64,000 nucleotides of DNA from Nematocida ironsii (lineage: Eukaryota > Microsporidia): assembly GCA_001642415.1 (NCBI GenBank), contig LTDK01000172.1, positions 62,001 through 126,000 on the forward strand, written 5' to 3'. This document shows, piece after piece, positions 28,331-37,985 of this stretch. Numbering within the stretch: position 1 is the first letter of the stretch; every line of letters begins with the position of its first letter. Position numbers and translations under genes: made by a program. The notes under the pieces were generated by a model. The model made no database searches. It had not been told where the DNA came from and was given only the letters and a program-made list of their open reading frames with translations.

Positions 28331-28701
28331 TGGATTATATTTTGATTATTTCGGGTTAATTCGGGTTATAATAAATTACATAATTAATGAATCATTTACC
28401 ATAAAGTTATACTACTTATCATGTATTGTGTATAAAGTAATTATCATATTATAGTACATTATATTACTTATCATACATTGTGTATAAAGTAATTATCATA
28501 CTATACTACTTATCATACATTATGTTATATATTATATTACTTATCATACATTATACCATATATTATATTACTTTATACTACTTATTACATATTGTGTTAT
28601 AATTACTTATTCTGCTTGTGTATCGGGTTATATCGGGTTATTTCTATTATTTAAATTTATGCTAACTGCTGTATATATCCCGATTATTTTTTATTTATAT
28701 T
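28331..28701. other. Intergenic region with TCGGGTTAT motifs and TTACTTATCATAC repeats
   Basis: Just after the alpha7 stop lie two motif copies in tandem (28350-28369). The middle (28385-28600) consists of imperfect copies of ATTACTTATCATACATTGTGTATAAAG. Two more motif copies sit at 28622-28641, 60-80 bp before the beta5 start. The tandem layout suggests a regulatory element. Confidence 0.6.
28622..28641 (+). promoter_or_regulatory. Tandem ATCGGGTTAT motif upstream of beta5
   Basis: Two head-to-tail copies of ATCGGGTTAT lie 61-80 bp upstream of the beta5 ATG. The same 10-mer, or its TTCGGGTTAT variant, occurs at ten places in the window. It resembles binding sites of Myb/SANT-type factors such as Reb1 (TTACCCG), but the factor is unknown. 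Confidence 0.45.
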
Positions 28702-29346
28702 ATGTTTAGTGGTAAAGACAAGCTGTTCGCTTTGGATAAAGGTACAACCACAGCTTCATTCATTACAAAAGATGGAATTGTTGTGGCAGTAGATTCCAGG
28801 GCCACATCTGGGTCGTATATCGCATCACAGACTGTTAATAAAGTCATACAAGTGAATAAATACTTGCTTGGTACCATGGCAGGTGGTGCAGCAGATTGCT
28901 TCTACTGGGAAAGAGCCATGGGAAATTATGCCATGCAGCATGAATTAAAGTACGGTGAAAGAATCCCAGTGGCAGGTGCTGCTAAATACCTTTCTGCTAC
29001 ACTTAATGCATATAAAGGTCGTGGTTTATCCATAGGGAGTATGATATGTGGATGGGGTTCATCTGGTCCTGCTATTTATTACGTGGATGATTCAGGTAAC
29101 TGTGTAAATGGTAAGTTATTCTCAGTTGGTTCAGGATCGCTGTTCGCTTACGGTATCTTAAACACAGGTTATAAATACGAAATGGATAAAGAAGATGCAA
29201 TTGAATTAGCCAGAAGGGCAATATTCCATGCTGGTCATAGTGATGCATATTCAGGTGGTACAGTAAATATTTACTTTATTGATGAGAATGGGTGGTGTAA
29301 GATTGATTCACAGGATGTATCCTGTTTATATGACAAGTATATGTAA
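28702..29346 (+). CDS. PRE2: 20S proteasome catalytic subunit beta5 (chymotrypsin-like)
   Basis: A 214-residue beta-type subunit. The nucleophile is T15, following DKG, so the propeptide is 14 residues; in mature numbering T1, D17 and K33 are all present. GTMAGGAADCFYWER, MICGWGSSGPAIYYVD, SVGSGSLFAYG and DAYSGG are beta5 signatures. It cleaves after large hydrophobic residues in the proteasome core. The yeast propeptide is 75 residues and is needed for assembly, so its reduction here is notable. The upstream tandem ATCGGGTTAT motif is listed separately. Confidence 0.95.
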   Translation: MFSGKDKLFALDKGTTTASFITKDGIVVAVDSRATSGSYIASQTVNKVIQVNKYLLGTMAGGAADCFYWERAMGNYAMQHELKYGERIPVAGAAKYLSATLNAYKGRGLSIGSMICGWGSSGPAIYYVDDSGNCVNGKLFSVGSGSLFAYGILNTGYKYEMDKEDAIELARRAIFHAGHSDAYSGGTVNIYFIDENGWCKIDSQDVSCLYDKYM

Positions 29347-29591
29347 TGGTATAACCCGAATTAACCCCTAAATTATTCTTAGTATAATTTTTAGTATTAA
29401 GCATAATTTACAGATAATTACATAAATTAAAAATATAAAACTCGTTCATTTTTATCTTTAATAAATTAAAACTGAACACTTTCAATAAAAATCAAATAAA
29501 TTCGTATGTTTATATTTAGGGTTATATCGGGTTATATTATTAAACGTATTAATTAAATTTATTATTATGAATTTTTTATTTACCGATAAGC

Positions 29592-30596
29592 ATGAAGAGA
29601 AACAAAAGCAGTGCCTGGTTGAATAACTTAATAATAATAATAATAAATACGATGAAGCATGTAATACTCCCATTTGATATAAAGGCAGTATTAGTCATAG
29701 GGATAGAGTACGTATTAGAGTACATATACAGTATTATATGTAGTAAGCATAAAATTAAGGAAAGTACTACAGAAATAATCAGAAATTCAGAAACAACTCA
29801 AAATTCAGAAATAACCAGAAATATACCCAGGAAGAGTGCAGTATTATTAGATGGAACTAGTAAATATGGAAGTATCTTATGTGATAAACTCATAAATCAA
29901 GGATATTCTGTTATATACCCAGATGAAACAAGTACGCATAAGGAATATACCGTACCAATCCCAATTAAAATAAGGAATGAAGATTCCATAGACATATTCA
30001 TTAAGAAAGTATCACAGAAATCAATTGATCTTCTGGTTATAAATTCATCTGAGTGTAAATTATCCAAAGATATAAGAATACGACCAATTAAAGGGATTGA
30101 GAAGAAAATAATCCCATCCAAGGAGAAGAAAGGGTTCATTAACAAAAATGAATTATATAAAGATAAAAGTAGGATTTTATTAGAGAAGGATTATAATGCC
30201 AAGAAGAATTACTTATTCAATTTTCTATTAATAAGAGGATTTTCTGATAAATTAAAGAGTGGTAATGGTATGGTTATAATTTGTACGCATAGGATATTCA
30301 ATCTGGTTAAGAAACCTCCTGTATTTATACCTAGTTATTTATTCTCTTATTGTTATAGTCAATTATTGAGTTATTTCTTAGGGATAGGTGCTAAATCAAG
30401 GTATAATTATTTAGACGTAAGAATTATAAGTTGTAGTTTTATGAATGAATTATGGACTGATTATGTTATACACAGTATAAATAAGACTAAAAAAAGAACA
30501 GTTCAATATTTCAATGGATTATCAGAGGAACATATAAATTCAGAATATTTTGACAGTGCTAATGATGTATGGGAGAATGCAGAGATGATTTCATAG
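29592..30596 (+). CDS. Membrane-anchored protein with degenerate short-chain dehydrogenase fold
   Basis: A 334-residue protein. An N-terminal hydrophobic segment (about 30-50) leads into AVLLDGTSKYGSILCDKLINQ (about 82-103), which resembles the Rossmann TGxxxGxG turn of SDR enzymes with the glycines altered. Later, SYLFSYCYSQLLSYFLG sits where the YxxxK catalytic motif would be, followed by LDVRIISCSF like the usual post-active-site strand. The catalytic lysine is not visible. It may be a decayed or non-catalytic SDR; this is inference from pattern only. The frame is clean, and Ile/Asn/Lys-rich as expected near the AT-rich island. Confidence 0.6.
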   Translation: MKRNKSSAWLNNLIIIIINTMKHVILPFDIKAVLVIGIEYVLEYIYSIICSKHKIKESTTEIIRNSETTQNSEITRNIPRKSAVLLDGTSKYGSILCDKLINQGYSVIYPDETSTHKEYTVPIPIKIRNEDSIDIFIKKVSQKSIDLLVINSSECKLSKDIRIRPIKGIEKKIIPSKEKKGFINKNELYKDKSRILLEKDYNAKKNYLFNFLLIRGFSDKLKSGNGMVIICTHRIFNLVKKPPVFIPSYLFSYCYSQLLSYFLGIGAKSRYNYLDVRIISCSFMNELWTDYVIHSINKTKKRTVQYFNGLSEEHINSEYFDSANDVWENAEMIS

Positions 30597-30689
30597 AATA
30601 TCATAAATAAACCATAACAGAATATTTTATTATAATTATCAGTGTATTACCAATATATAATAAGATAAGAGAGATAATAATACATGGAG

Positions 30690-31140
30690 AGGGATATGTA
30701 TAGTATAGACAGGTATATGTATATATAGGTATATATAGGGATATGTATAAGTATATATAGGTATATGTACATATAGGGATAAGTGCATATAGGTACACAT
30801 AGGTATATATATGTATATATAGTGTCACATACAGAGGTATAAGTATTAATATACAGAGGGATGAATATATTGCCATACAGTCACAGGCATAAGTATAAGT
30901 ACATGTATAGTATAATATAGTATATGTATATATAAGTATAATATAGTATAAGTATATATAGGTATATGTATTATAGTAATATAAGTATACGCATCACATA
31001 CAGGTAGACATAAGTATACATAGGTATACATAGGTATACATAAGTATATTTAGGTATACGCATCACACATAAGTATACATAGGTACGTATAGGTATACAT
31101 AGGTATACATAAGTACGTATAGTCATATACTTATTATTGT
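30690..31140. repeat. GGTATATATA minisatellite
   Basis: Alternating AGGTATATATAGG, AAGTATACATAGG and related words fill this interval between two converging genes. Minus-strand open frames here read only Tyr/Ile/Leu/Thr and are repeat artefacts. Confidence 0.85.
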
Positions 31141-31208
31141 ATACGTTATATATTTATTATTCAGTGGTATATAAATAATCTTATAATTATAATTAATACT
31201 TATTTATT

Positions 31209-31487
31209 TTATGTATCTATTTCTTCTATTAAGACATCCTTTTGAATAGATTCTTCTGAGTTTGATTGTTTTTCTATGCCTTCTTCTGGTCCTTTTGATT
31301 TTTGGTTTAATATTATTTCTTCTGGTTTTGGTCCTCCTGGTCCTTTTAGTTTTAGTTTTTGTTTTGTCTGTCCATTTGCTGGTTTAGTTTTATCTCTGGT
31401 TATGCAATATATCCATATGGCTATAATTAGTGCAGTTATTGTTATGCTGATTAGTATAAATTGATTCTTTCTTGATATCTTAGACAT
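31209..31487 (-). CDS. Small single-pass membrane protein, unrecognised
   Basis: A 92-residue protein. A basic start (MSKISRKNQ) precedes one membrane helix (about 10-29), then a Lys/Gly/Pro/Glu-rich hydrophilic tail containing LKLKGPGGPKPEE and an acidic end. It is probably a type III or signal-anchor protein. No family recognised. It lies between two repeat arrays, so coding status rests on its protein-like composition. Confidence 0.5.
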   Translation of the reverse strand: MSKISRKNQFILISITITALIIAIWIYCITRDKTKPANGQTKQKLKLKGPGGPKPEEIILNQKSKGPEEGIEKQSNSEESIQKDVLIEEIDT

Positions 31488-31614
31488 ACGAGAATTTACT
31501 TATTTAATCCATGCTGTATTTATATATGGCTTACCATCATAAAAACTGTCACTCCTTATTTTGACACTTTAAGCATCTGGTTTGACATTCTGGATATTAC
31601 TATCCAAAACCACC

Positions 31615-31880
31615 AATTATTTATTACACATAATATATTACTTATTACACACAGTCTAATATATTCTATTACTTATTACACATAGTCTAATATATTCTAT
31701 TACTTATTACACACAGTATATTACTTATTACACATAGTCTAATATATTCTTATTATATTATCACTACTTATTACACACAGTCTAATATATTCTATTACTT
31801 ATTACACACAGTATATTACTTATTACACACAGTCTATTATATTCTATTACTTATTACACATAGTATATTACTTATTATTC
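31615..31880. repeat. Tandem 31-bp repeat TATTACTTATTACACATAGTC...
   Basis: Repeated copies of a unit of about 31 bp (ATTACTTATTACACA + AGTCTAATATATTCT) with small variations, including shorter units lacking the AGTCTAATATATT part. The core is the reverse complement of the TGTGTAATAAGTAAT word seen in arrays at 33.9-34.1 and 37.9 kb. The remaining sequence of the 31488-32024 gap is plain AT-rich DNA. Confidence 0.85.
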
Positions 31881-32024
31881 TATTATTACTAATTAATGTA
31901 TAAAATCCTGTTTAAAATATAAGTAAAATATGTTATTTATTATTATGGTATGTGTAATAAATATTTATATTTATTATTAACTGTTCATTTTATAGTATAC
32001 TATTATTACTAAGTTTTGCTTGTA

Positions 32025-33860
32025 CTAGTAATATATTCTACGTATATTCTCACTGTCTAAAATTGGATCTACAATTCTCCACTGCTCTTCTATCTCTGAG
32101 AGAGCAGAAAAATTGCTGTAATCCTCTTTAAATATTAACTGGTGGAATAAGTGCTCGTACGCATCTATTTTATCTTCTGTTTTTGGGATGGGGATGTTTA
32201 CTTTCTTGGCAAGTTTATTTTTGTATTTTAATTCTACTGATATTTCCTCTTTTGGAGTTATTTTTATTTTTATCTTTCCTGATATGGTAGTTTTTTTTGT
32301 GTTTTTTGTTTTATCAAAATTTTTTGTGCTTTCTTCTGATTCATTGATACTTTCATCAGTTTCTACACGTATATCATCAGATAATGAAATATCCTGGTTA
32401 TTTTGATCTAATTTACCGATATTTTCTAGTTTTTTTATTATTTTTTCTAATAATTTCAGGTTTTCATAATCTTTTGCATCTGTTTTTTGTTTTGCAAATT
32501 TTAAAATACCTGATTCTTTCATAATTAAAATAACCCCAACAAAATGTGATGACATCTTCTTGCCAGCAGTCATTTTTAATGGAATGTTCCAATTTCCACC
32601 TATTTTAGTAATAGTCCTTATAAAAGTCTCTTTTATATCGATATTTTTTATATTTCCGTTATTTTTTATTTCCTTATTTGGAATATTTTTTGTTTTACTG
32701 ATTTTTTCAAGTGATGTCTCACTATAACTTGCACGTACACTGTCACTCACACTGTCACACCCACTAATAACCTTATAATACTCCTTGTACACACCAAATA
32801 CAGTACTCCCTTCAGTTAGTGCTTTAATATCCTGTAGTATAGATAGTCTACTATTACTACCAGCTAATACTGTAGATATAATTAGTAATAAATGGTTCTG
32901 TAATACATCCCTACACGCACCTGACGTATTATAATAACTCTCCCTGCCTGATACACCAATTACTTCATTAAAGTACGCTTTTACTTCAGAAATATGTTCT
33001 GGTACTATTATATCCTGTAATATACTGGTTATATACAGGTTTTTATACATTACCATTATATTCTTGAATAAATAATGGTCTACACATAAAAATCTATCTA
33101 AATCTGATTGTATATCTTGTTTTAACTGTAAAAATGAGTTAAGTGATGTACCAATGGGTTTTTCAATTAATAAAATTGGTAATTTAAAAATACCGTTATT
33201 TCCGTTATTTTTTAAAATTTTTACACTTTTTAAAATACTTGGATAAACTTCAGGTGGCACAGCTAAATAAAAATATATTGGTTCATTACTTATTACACCA
33301 TGTGTATTATATTCTGCATTATTATCATCACATAACTTATTACACACTGTATCATTATTATTACTTATTACACCATGTGTATTATATTCTGTATTAATCA
33401 TACAATATATATTACTAACCATATCCTTATACTCACCATTAAAATACTCTATATTACTAATAGTCTCCTTAAGATATGATATATTAGGATCAATCCGCTG
33501 TATAAATTGTGTATTACTTAATATACTCCTGGCATACCCGATAATTCTAGGTATTTTTATGTTATTGTTAATTAATAAATCACCCTGTAAAATTTTTTTA
33601 TATAAAATTTTACTTTCCGTTGCTTCTAAATAATTTTTATTGCATTTACTGTCCTTTGGGTTGGCATGCGTAATTGGACTGTACTTGCTTAAATTATGTG
33701 CTGATGTAGAACTGCTTAATGTGGCATCTGTTAGGTCTAATTCTTTATTTGTATAATTTGTATTAGTACATTTATACAATTCTCTTCTGAATACTTTATT
33801 AATGGCTGGGAATAACTTCTTCTTGCTTAAGTCTCCTGTACACCCTGCTATAATTATCAT
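32025..33860 (-). CDS. ZWF1: Divergent glucose-6-phosphate 1-dehydrogenase
   Basis: A 611-residue protein from ATG 33860. It opens with the NADP loop IIIAGCTGDLSKKKLFPAI. EKPIG carries K234, and CVDHYLFKN holds the catalytic histidine H262 (the usual form is DHYLGKE). GVSGRESYYNTSGACRDVLQNHLL is the C-terminal-domain signature. It would feed the oxidative pentose phosphate pathway and supply NADPH. It is about 100 residues longer than most G6PDs because of low-complexity insertions; one carries EYNTHGVISN twice, encoded by the local AT repeat. The in-frame ATG at 34022 is rejected: its 54 extra residues are Tyr/Leu/Ile repeat translation. The second half is strongly diverged, so activity is probable but unproven. 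Confidence 0.85.
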   Translation of the reverse strand: MIIIAGCTGDLSKKKLFPAINKVFRRELYKCTNTNYTNKELDLTDATLSSSTSAHNLSKYSPITHANPKDSKCNKNYLEATESKILYKKILQGDLLINNNIKIPRIIGYARSILSNTQFIQRIDPNISYLKETISNIEYFNGEYKDMVSNIYCMINTEYNTHGVISNNNDTVCNKLCDDNNAEYNTHGVISNEPIYFYLAVPPEVYPSILKSVKILKNNGNNGIFKLPILLIEKPIGTSLNSFLQLKQDIQSDLDRFLCVDHYLFKNIMVMYKNLYITSILQDIIVPEHISEVKAYFNEVIGVSGRESYYNTSGACRDVLQNHLLLIISTVLAGSNSRLSILQDIKALTEGSTVFGVYKEYYKVISGCDSVSDSVRASYSETSLEKISKTKNIPNKEIKNNGNIKNIDIKETFIRTITKIGGNWNIPLKMTAGKKMSSHFVGVILIMKESGILKFAKQKTDAKDYENLKLLEKIIKKLENIGKLDQNNQDISLSDDIRVETDESINESEESTKNFDKTKNTKKTTISGKIKIKITPKEEISVELKYKNKLAKKVNIPIPKTEDKIDAYEHLFHQLIFKEDYSNFSALSEIEEQWRIVDPILDSENIRRIYY

Positions 33861-33879
33861 ACAATATGTAATAAATAAA

Positions 33880-34078
33880 AATAAATAGTAATAGTGTAAT
33901 AAGTAATATATATAATACAATGTGTAATAAATAAAAATAAAATTAATAAATAATAAACATAGTGTAATAAGTAATATAATATAATGAACATAGTGTAATA
34001 AATAATATAATATAATGAACATAGTGTAATAAATAATATAATATAATGAACATAGTGTAATAATTAATAATTAATTAA
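33880..34078. repeat. Tandem 31-bp repeat GAACATAGTGTAATAAATAAT...
   Basis: Units of 31 bp begin at 33986, 34017 and 34048, with decayed copies upstream from about 33890. The array lies upstream of the G6PD start and overlaps the rejected N-terminal extension. Confidence 0.85.
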
Positions 34079-34180
34079 GAGTAATTATATAATATATAAT
34101 ATATAAGAATGGTCTAATATGTAATAAATAAAAAAATAAATATAAGGTATATAATGTATTAATTATTGTACAATGTGTAA

Positions 34181-34295
34181 TAAATAATATTATTTAAGAG
34201 TAATTGTATAATAAATAATATATGTTGTATAACTTATTGTACAATGTGTAATATATATTACTTATTATACAATTACTCTTAAATAATATTATTTA
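34181..34295. repeat. 43-bp inverted repeat (hairpin or MITE-like)
   Basis: The left arm 34181-34223 and right arm 34253-34295 are reverse complements with one mismatch, separated by 29 bp. The arms contain TTTAAGAGTAATTGTATAATA. Nothing is encoded within. It lies in the 630-bp spacer between the divergent G6PD gene and the 783-residue unknown. The rest of that spacer is AT-rich with scattered GTGTAATAA words. Confidence 0.85.
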
Positions 34296-34490
34296 ATATT
34301 TATAACTATAAATATTATTTATGTACTCTTATACTTATTATTGTATGATCTAGTAATATTATGCTGATTTAGTATATAATACAGTATACACAGATTATTC
34401 CTGTTATATTTGATGGTTTCTATGTGTTCTTGATTAAATCCGTTAAATTTTAGCAAATTGTTAATATAATTTATTTTTTATAAAAATTTG

Positions 34491-36842
34491 ATGGATATAA
34501 AGGAACAGCAGTTAAGAGAACAAATACAAAAAGAATTCTTAAATACAAATGGGAATTTAATGAGCTTACAAGATATCCAATGTAAATTAATCAAAATAGT
34601 ACTAAATCTGTATAAAAAAGATAATTTACATAATGAAAAGTATACAAATTTAAATAATCTAGCATATAATGCATTTATATCACTAATAATATACCATACA
34701 TATATTATTAAAGAAGTAAATGAATCTAATATTATTAATATAATTAATGAATCCATCCGTATATCCGATACATTCATAAATAATATTAAATCCAGTGATA
34801 TACCAAATATAAAAAAATCAGCCATTTATGATCTACTGAATAATTTACAAATACTTACATTACTCCCATATGGATTCATAGATGCTATTAAAAATGATAT
34901 TTATACAGCATTATACATGCACATACAAAATAATAATCAAGAATTCATTAGATATAACCCTGGCCAGGCAATGAAATACTTATGTAAACCACATATATCT
35001 GGTAAATATTCAAATTTTGAAAGAGTATTAAATATAATAACAGTAAATATAAGTAATTTTACTACATATAATGATATAATCCTATCTAATATACATAATT
35101 TAGACTTATCTGATAATGATATATATTTATTATCATTATTTATATCTTGTTATAATAATGATTTATATAAATGTATGGAAATAATGAATAATTCTATAAT
35201 TATAAAAAGTAAAAAAATTACAAAAAATGAAATTAAGAAAGAATTTGAAAAATCGCATATAAAGAAAATATTAGATTTATCGATTTTAAGGGAATTTATT
35301 AGTACTGCAGTTGAATTTATAAAGAATGGATCAATAATAATTGATAAAATACCTGAATTAAATGATAATTTAGAGTATATGGTTAATTACTTAAAGGGAT
35401 TTTATAAAGTAACTAAGGTTCCTGGAGTTAATCTTATGATATCACATATACCTGGGGTTAAATCTAAAATTACCACAAGTATTTGTGATGGGTTACCTGC
35501 TTGTATGACAATATGTGATATGAATACTATGGTATACTTATTCTTTATTATGGATAAGGTTATGTATACGTATACAGAGATTATTAATAGTATACTTAAA
35601 TTTGGTATGTACACATTCCAGGAATATGAAATTTATACTGAGTATGATAAATATACGTATAAGAAATTAGAAGATCTTTGTTATTCATGTGATATGAATA
35701 TGGATGAGTTTAATAAGAATGTGATTACACCATGGATAATGAATATTAAATATCAGTTAGATATGATATTTAATGAACCATTGAATATCTCACTGAATAA
35801 TGTATTAAATAATACATTACAGGATATAAAACCATTAGGATATAAGAATAAGTGTTTTAAACCAGTAGATGGTATAATAGATAGTATTAATAATATTAAT
35901 ATGAATATAATGATGAATAATCCATTAGAATATGATAAGAATCATAATATTATGGTTAATATAGAGAGTATAAAGGATACTTCAGAATTAGATGTATCTA
36001 AGAATGAATTTATTATAATGGATGAATATACTCCTAGTACATATCAGAATAATTCTAGTACAGATATATCAATAGAAAAGAGTAATTCAAGTAGTTCTGA
36101 TGCATCAATTAAATTCTATGATGATAATGTGGTTATAACCATAAATAATGATAAATCAGGTATATTTAATCCACAGACTAATCATATACAAGAAAGTATT
36201 CCTGATTATCAGACTAATCATAATATACAAGCCGAAGTTACTTCAGTAGTAAATGACCTTATCACTGCTGTATCTGATCATATAACTAATCATATACAAG
36301 AAAGTATTCCTATAATAAGTGATAGTACTGTAGTAACTGAAAGTATGCCTAGTCCTGTGATAAGTGATAGTACTATAACCGATCCTATAATAAGTGATCC
36401 TATGCCTAGTCTTATAGCTGATCATTGGACTAGTCCTGTGGTAACTGAGAGTACTGTAGTAACTGAAAGTATTCCTATTTCTACGGTAAGTGATAGTCTT
36501 ATAGCCGATCCTATTCTTATTCCCATAGTAAGTAATAGTCTTATGCCTGATCCTATAGTAACTGAGAGTATGCCTAGTCCTATAACTGATCCTGTAATAA
36601 GTGATAGTCTTATGCCTATTCCTGTGGTATGTGATCCTATGCCTGATTATCAGACTAGTCCGCATATACAAATAGATATTCCTGTGGTAAGTGATCCTAT
36701 TCCTGTGGTAAGTGATAGTTCTGTGACTAATTCTTATATAACTGATTTATTTAATGGATATATAATATATATATTATTAATTATACTATTACTTATTACT
36801 GTTTGTGTATTATATTATAATAATATATTGGTATTTGTGTAA
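34491..36842 (+). CDS. Large tail-anchored protein with Ser/Pro/Asp repeats, unrecognised
   Basis: A 783-residue protein from ATG 34491. The first 480 residues are helical and Ile/Asn-rich with no recognised domain. A low-complexity region (about 560-755) repeats words such as PVISDS, DPIVTESMPSP and SLIADPI. A C-terminal membrane helix (about 760-780) and a few residues end the protein, so it is predicted to be tail-anchored with the bulk in the cytosol. The codons are extremely AT-rich. It is probably lineage-specific; function unknown. Confidence 0.65.
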   Translation: MDIKEQQLREQIQKEFLNTNGNLMSLQDIQCKLIKIVLNLYKKDNLHNEKYTNLNNLAYNAFISLIIYHTYIIKEVNESNIINIINESIRISDTFINNIKSSDIPNIKKSAIYDLLNNLQILTLLPYGFIDAIKNDIYTALYMHIQNNNQEFIRYNPGQAMKYLCKPHISGKYSNFERVLNIITVNISNFTTYNDIILSNIHNLDLSDNDIYLLSLFISCYNNDLYKCMEIMNNSIIIKSKKITKNEIKKEFEKSHIKKILDLSILREFISTAVEFIKNGSIIIDKIPELNDNLEYMVNYLKGFYKVTKVPGVNLMISHIPGVKSKITTSICDGLPACMTICDMNTMVYLFFIMDKVMYTYTEIINSILKFGMYTFQEYEIYTEYDKYTYKKLEDLCYSCDMNMDEFNKNVITPWIMNIKYQLDMIFNEPLNISLNNVLNNTLQDIKPLGYKNKCFKPVDGIIDSINNINMNIMMNNPLEYDKNHNIMVNIESIKDTSELDVSKNEFIIMDEYTPSTYQNNSSTDISIEKSNSSSSDASIKFYDDNVVITINNDKSGIFNPQTNHIQESIPDYQTNHNIQAEVTSVVNDLITAVSDHITNHIQESIPIISDSTVVTESMPSPVISDSTITDPIISDPMPSLIADHWTSPVVTESTVVTESIPISTVSDSLIADPILIPIVSNSLMPDPIVTESMPSPITDPVISDSLMPIPVVCDPMPDYQTSPHIQIDIPVVSDPIPVVSDSSVTNSYITDLFNGYIIYILLIILLLITVCVLYYNNILVFV

Positions 36843-36922
36843 TAAATATTACTTATTATATATTGTGTAATATATTATATTATTAATTATACTATTACTT
36901 ATTACTGTTTGTGTAATAAATA

Positions 36923-37630
36923 TTACTTATTATATATTGTGTTGTTTATCCTGTTATATGAATATAAACTGTTCTCTAATTTTACTGTCCCTGATTTATA
37001 CTTTACATATAAATCATCATCAACCCGTAAAATATCACAGGGAATACCGTTATAAATAACATAATTATACGGAAAATATTCTGACCAGTTGTGAAAATCT
37101 TTATAAAAATTTTCATTATAAAAAACTTTTTCAATTTCCGTTATTAAAATTTTAAATAATTCATTTTTATCAATATTTTTGTTTGTTAAATCTTTTATGG
37201 TTTTATAATGAATGCTTTTGTTACTGCACGGTATAAGATTTATCCCTACACCAATTATTGCTAGATCATTATTACTAGAACTCTTTACATAATTAACTAA
37301 AACTCCTGCTACTTTATTCTCCTTTTCATTTTTTTTTATAATTAAATCATTTGGCCATTTTATTTCAATACCTGAAATATTAAAAATTTTTATTAGAACA
37401 TTTTTTATTACACTAGATGTAATAAGTGATGCATTTTTTAAATTATTTTTTATATCTATAATTATAGAGAATGTAAGAGATCCTTCAGAAGATACCCAAT
37501 TAGAATTACTCCTTCCTATGCCATGAGTTTGCTTGTTTGTTATAACTGCGGATGGTATCGGAAGATTATTTACTCTCTCAAGACAGTAAAGCTGTGTGGA
37601 TGGAAGAGTGTCTAATTTTATTACATGCAT
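36923..37630 (-). CDS. BPL1: Biotin protein ligase (BPL/LPL catalytic domain)
   Basis: A 235-residue protein from ATG 37630. The catalytic domain shows STQ (11-13), THGIGRSNSNW (35-45; the usual GRGRRGR biotinyl-AMP loop is altered to GIGRSNS), KWPNDL with K91, NKVAGVLV (106-112) and IIGVGINL (125-132), then a small C-terminal SH3-like domain. It would attach biotin to a conserved lysine of a carboxylase carrier domain. No biotin enzyme is encoded in this window. The in-frame ATG at 37741 would add 37 hydrophobic residues; it is not preferred since the BPL fold starts at the chosen Met, but a membrane-anchored form cannot be ruled out. Confidence 0.85.
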   Translation of the reverse strand: MHVIKLDTLPSTQLYCLERVNNLPIPSAVITNKQTHGIGRSNSNWVSSEGSLTFSIIIDIKNNLKNASLITSSVIKNVLIKIFNISGIEIKWPNDLIIKKNEKENKVAGVLVNYVKSSSNNDLAIIGVGINLIPCSNKSIHYKTIKDLTNKNIDKNELFKILITEIEKVFYNENFYKDFHNWSEYFPYNYVIYNGIPCDILRVDDDLYVKYKSGTVKLENSLYSYNRINNTIYNK

Positions 37631-37857
37631 AAAAAATAAAAAAATAAAACTTATAAATACATTACCATTATATTCTGTAATTAATACACATAGGATAATA
37701 AATAATATAAATATACTTATACTGATTGAATATTTATACATAAGAGTAAGATACTTTATATATTATATAATACATAAGAATAGAACTAAAATATAAAAAG
37801 AATACTTATTATACATATATTATAGAATATATTATAGAATATATAAGGTAGTGTGTT

Positions 37858-37985
37858 AAAAATAACTTATTTATAAGGTATAGTGTAATAAGTAATAATA
37901 ATAATCATAATTTATAAGGTATAGTGTAATAAGTAATAATAATCATAATTTATAAGGTATAGTGTAATAAATTATAAAACTAATT
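37858..37985. repeat. Tandem repeat TTATAAGGTATAGTGTAATAAGTAATAAT
   Basis: Three copies of a unit of about 38-44 bp containing GTGTAATAAGTAATAATAATCATAATTTATAAGGTATA. It belongs to the same word family as the arrays at 31.6-31.9 and 33.9-34.1 kb. The rest of the 37631-38088 spacer is AT-rich without a gene. Confidence 0.8.

Noticed and set aside
30601..31031. Minus-strand frames rich in Tyr, Ile and Thr
   Set aside because: Produced by the GGTATATATA repeat.
33861..34022. 54-residue hydrophobic N-terminal extension of G6PD
   Set aside because: Encoded by the 31-bp repeat and its surroundings; the NADP-binding motif starts right after the downstream ATG.
36243..36671. 142-codon minus-strand frame with Arg/Tyr/Thr/His repeats
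   Set aside because: Antisense shadow of the repeat region in the 783-residue protein.
37631..37741. 37-residue N-terminal extension of the biotin ligase
   Set aside because: AT-rich low-complexity sequence; the BPL domain aligns from the later ATG. Kept as an alternative only.
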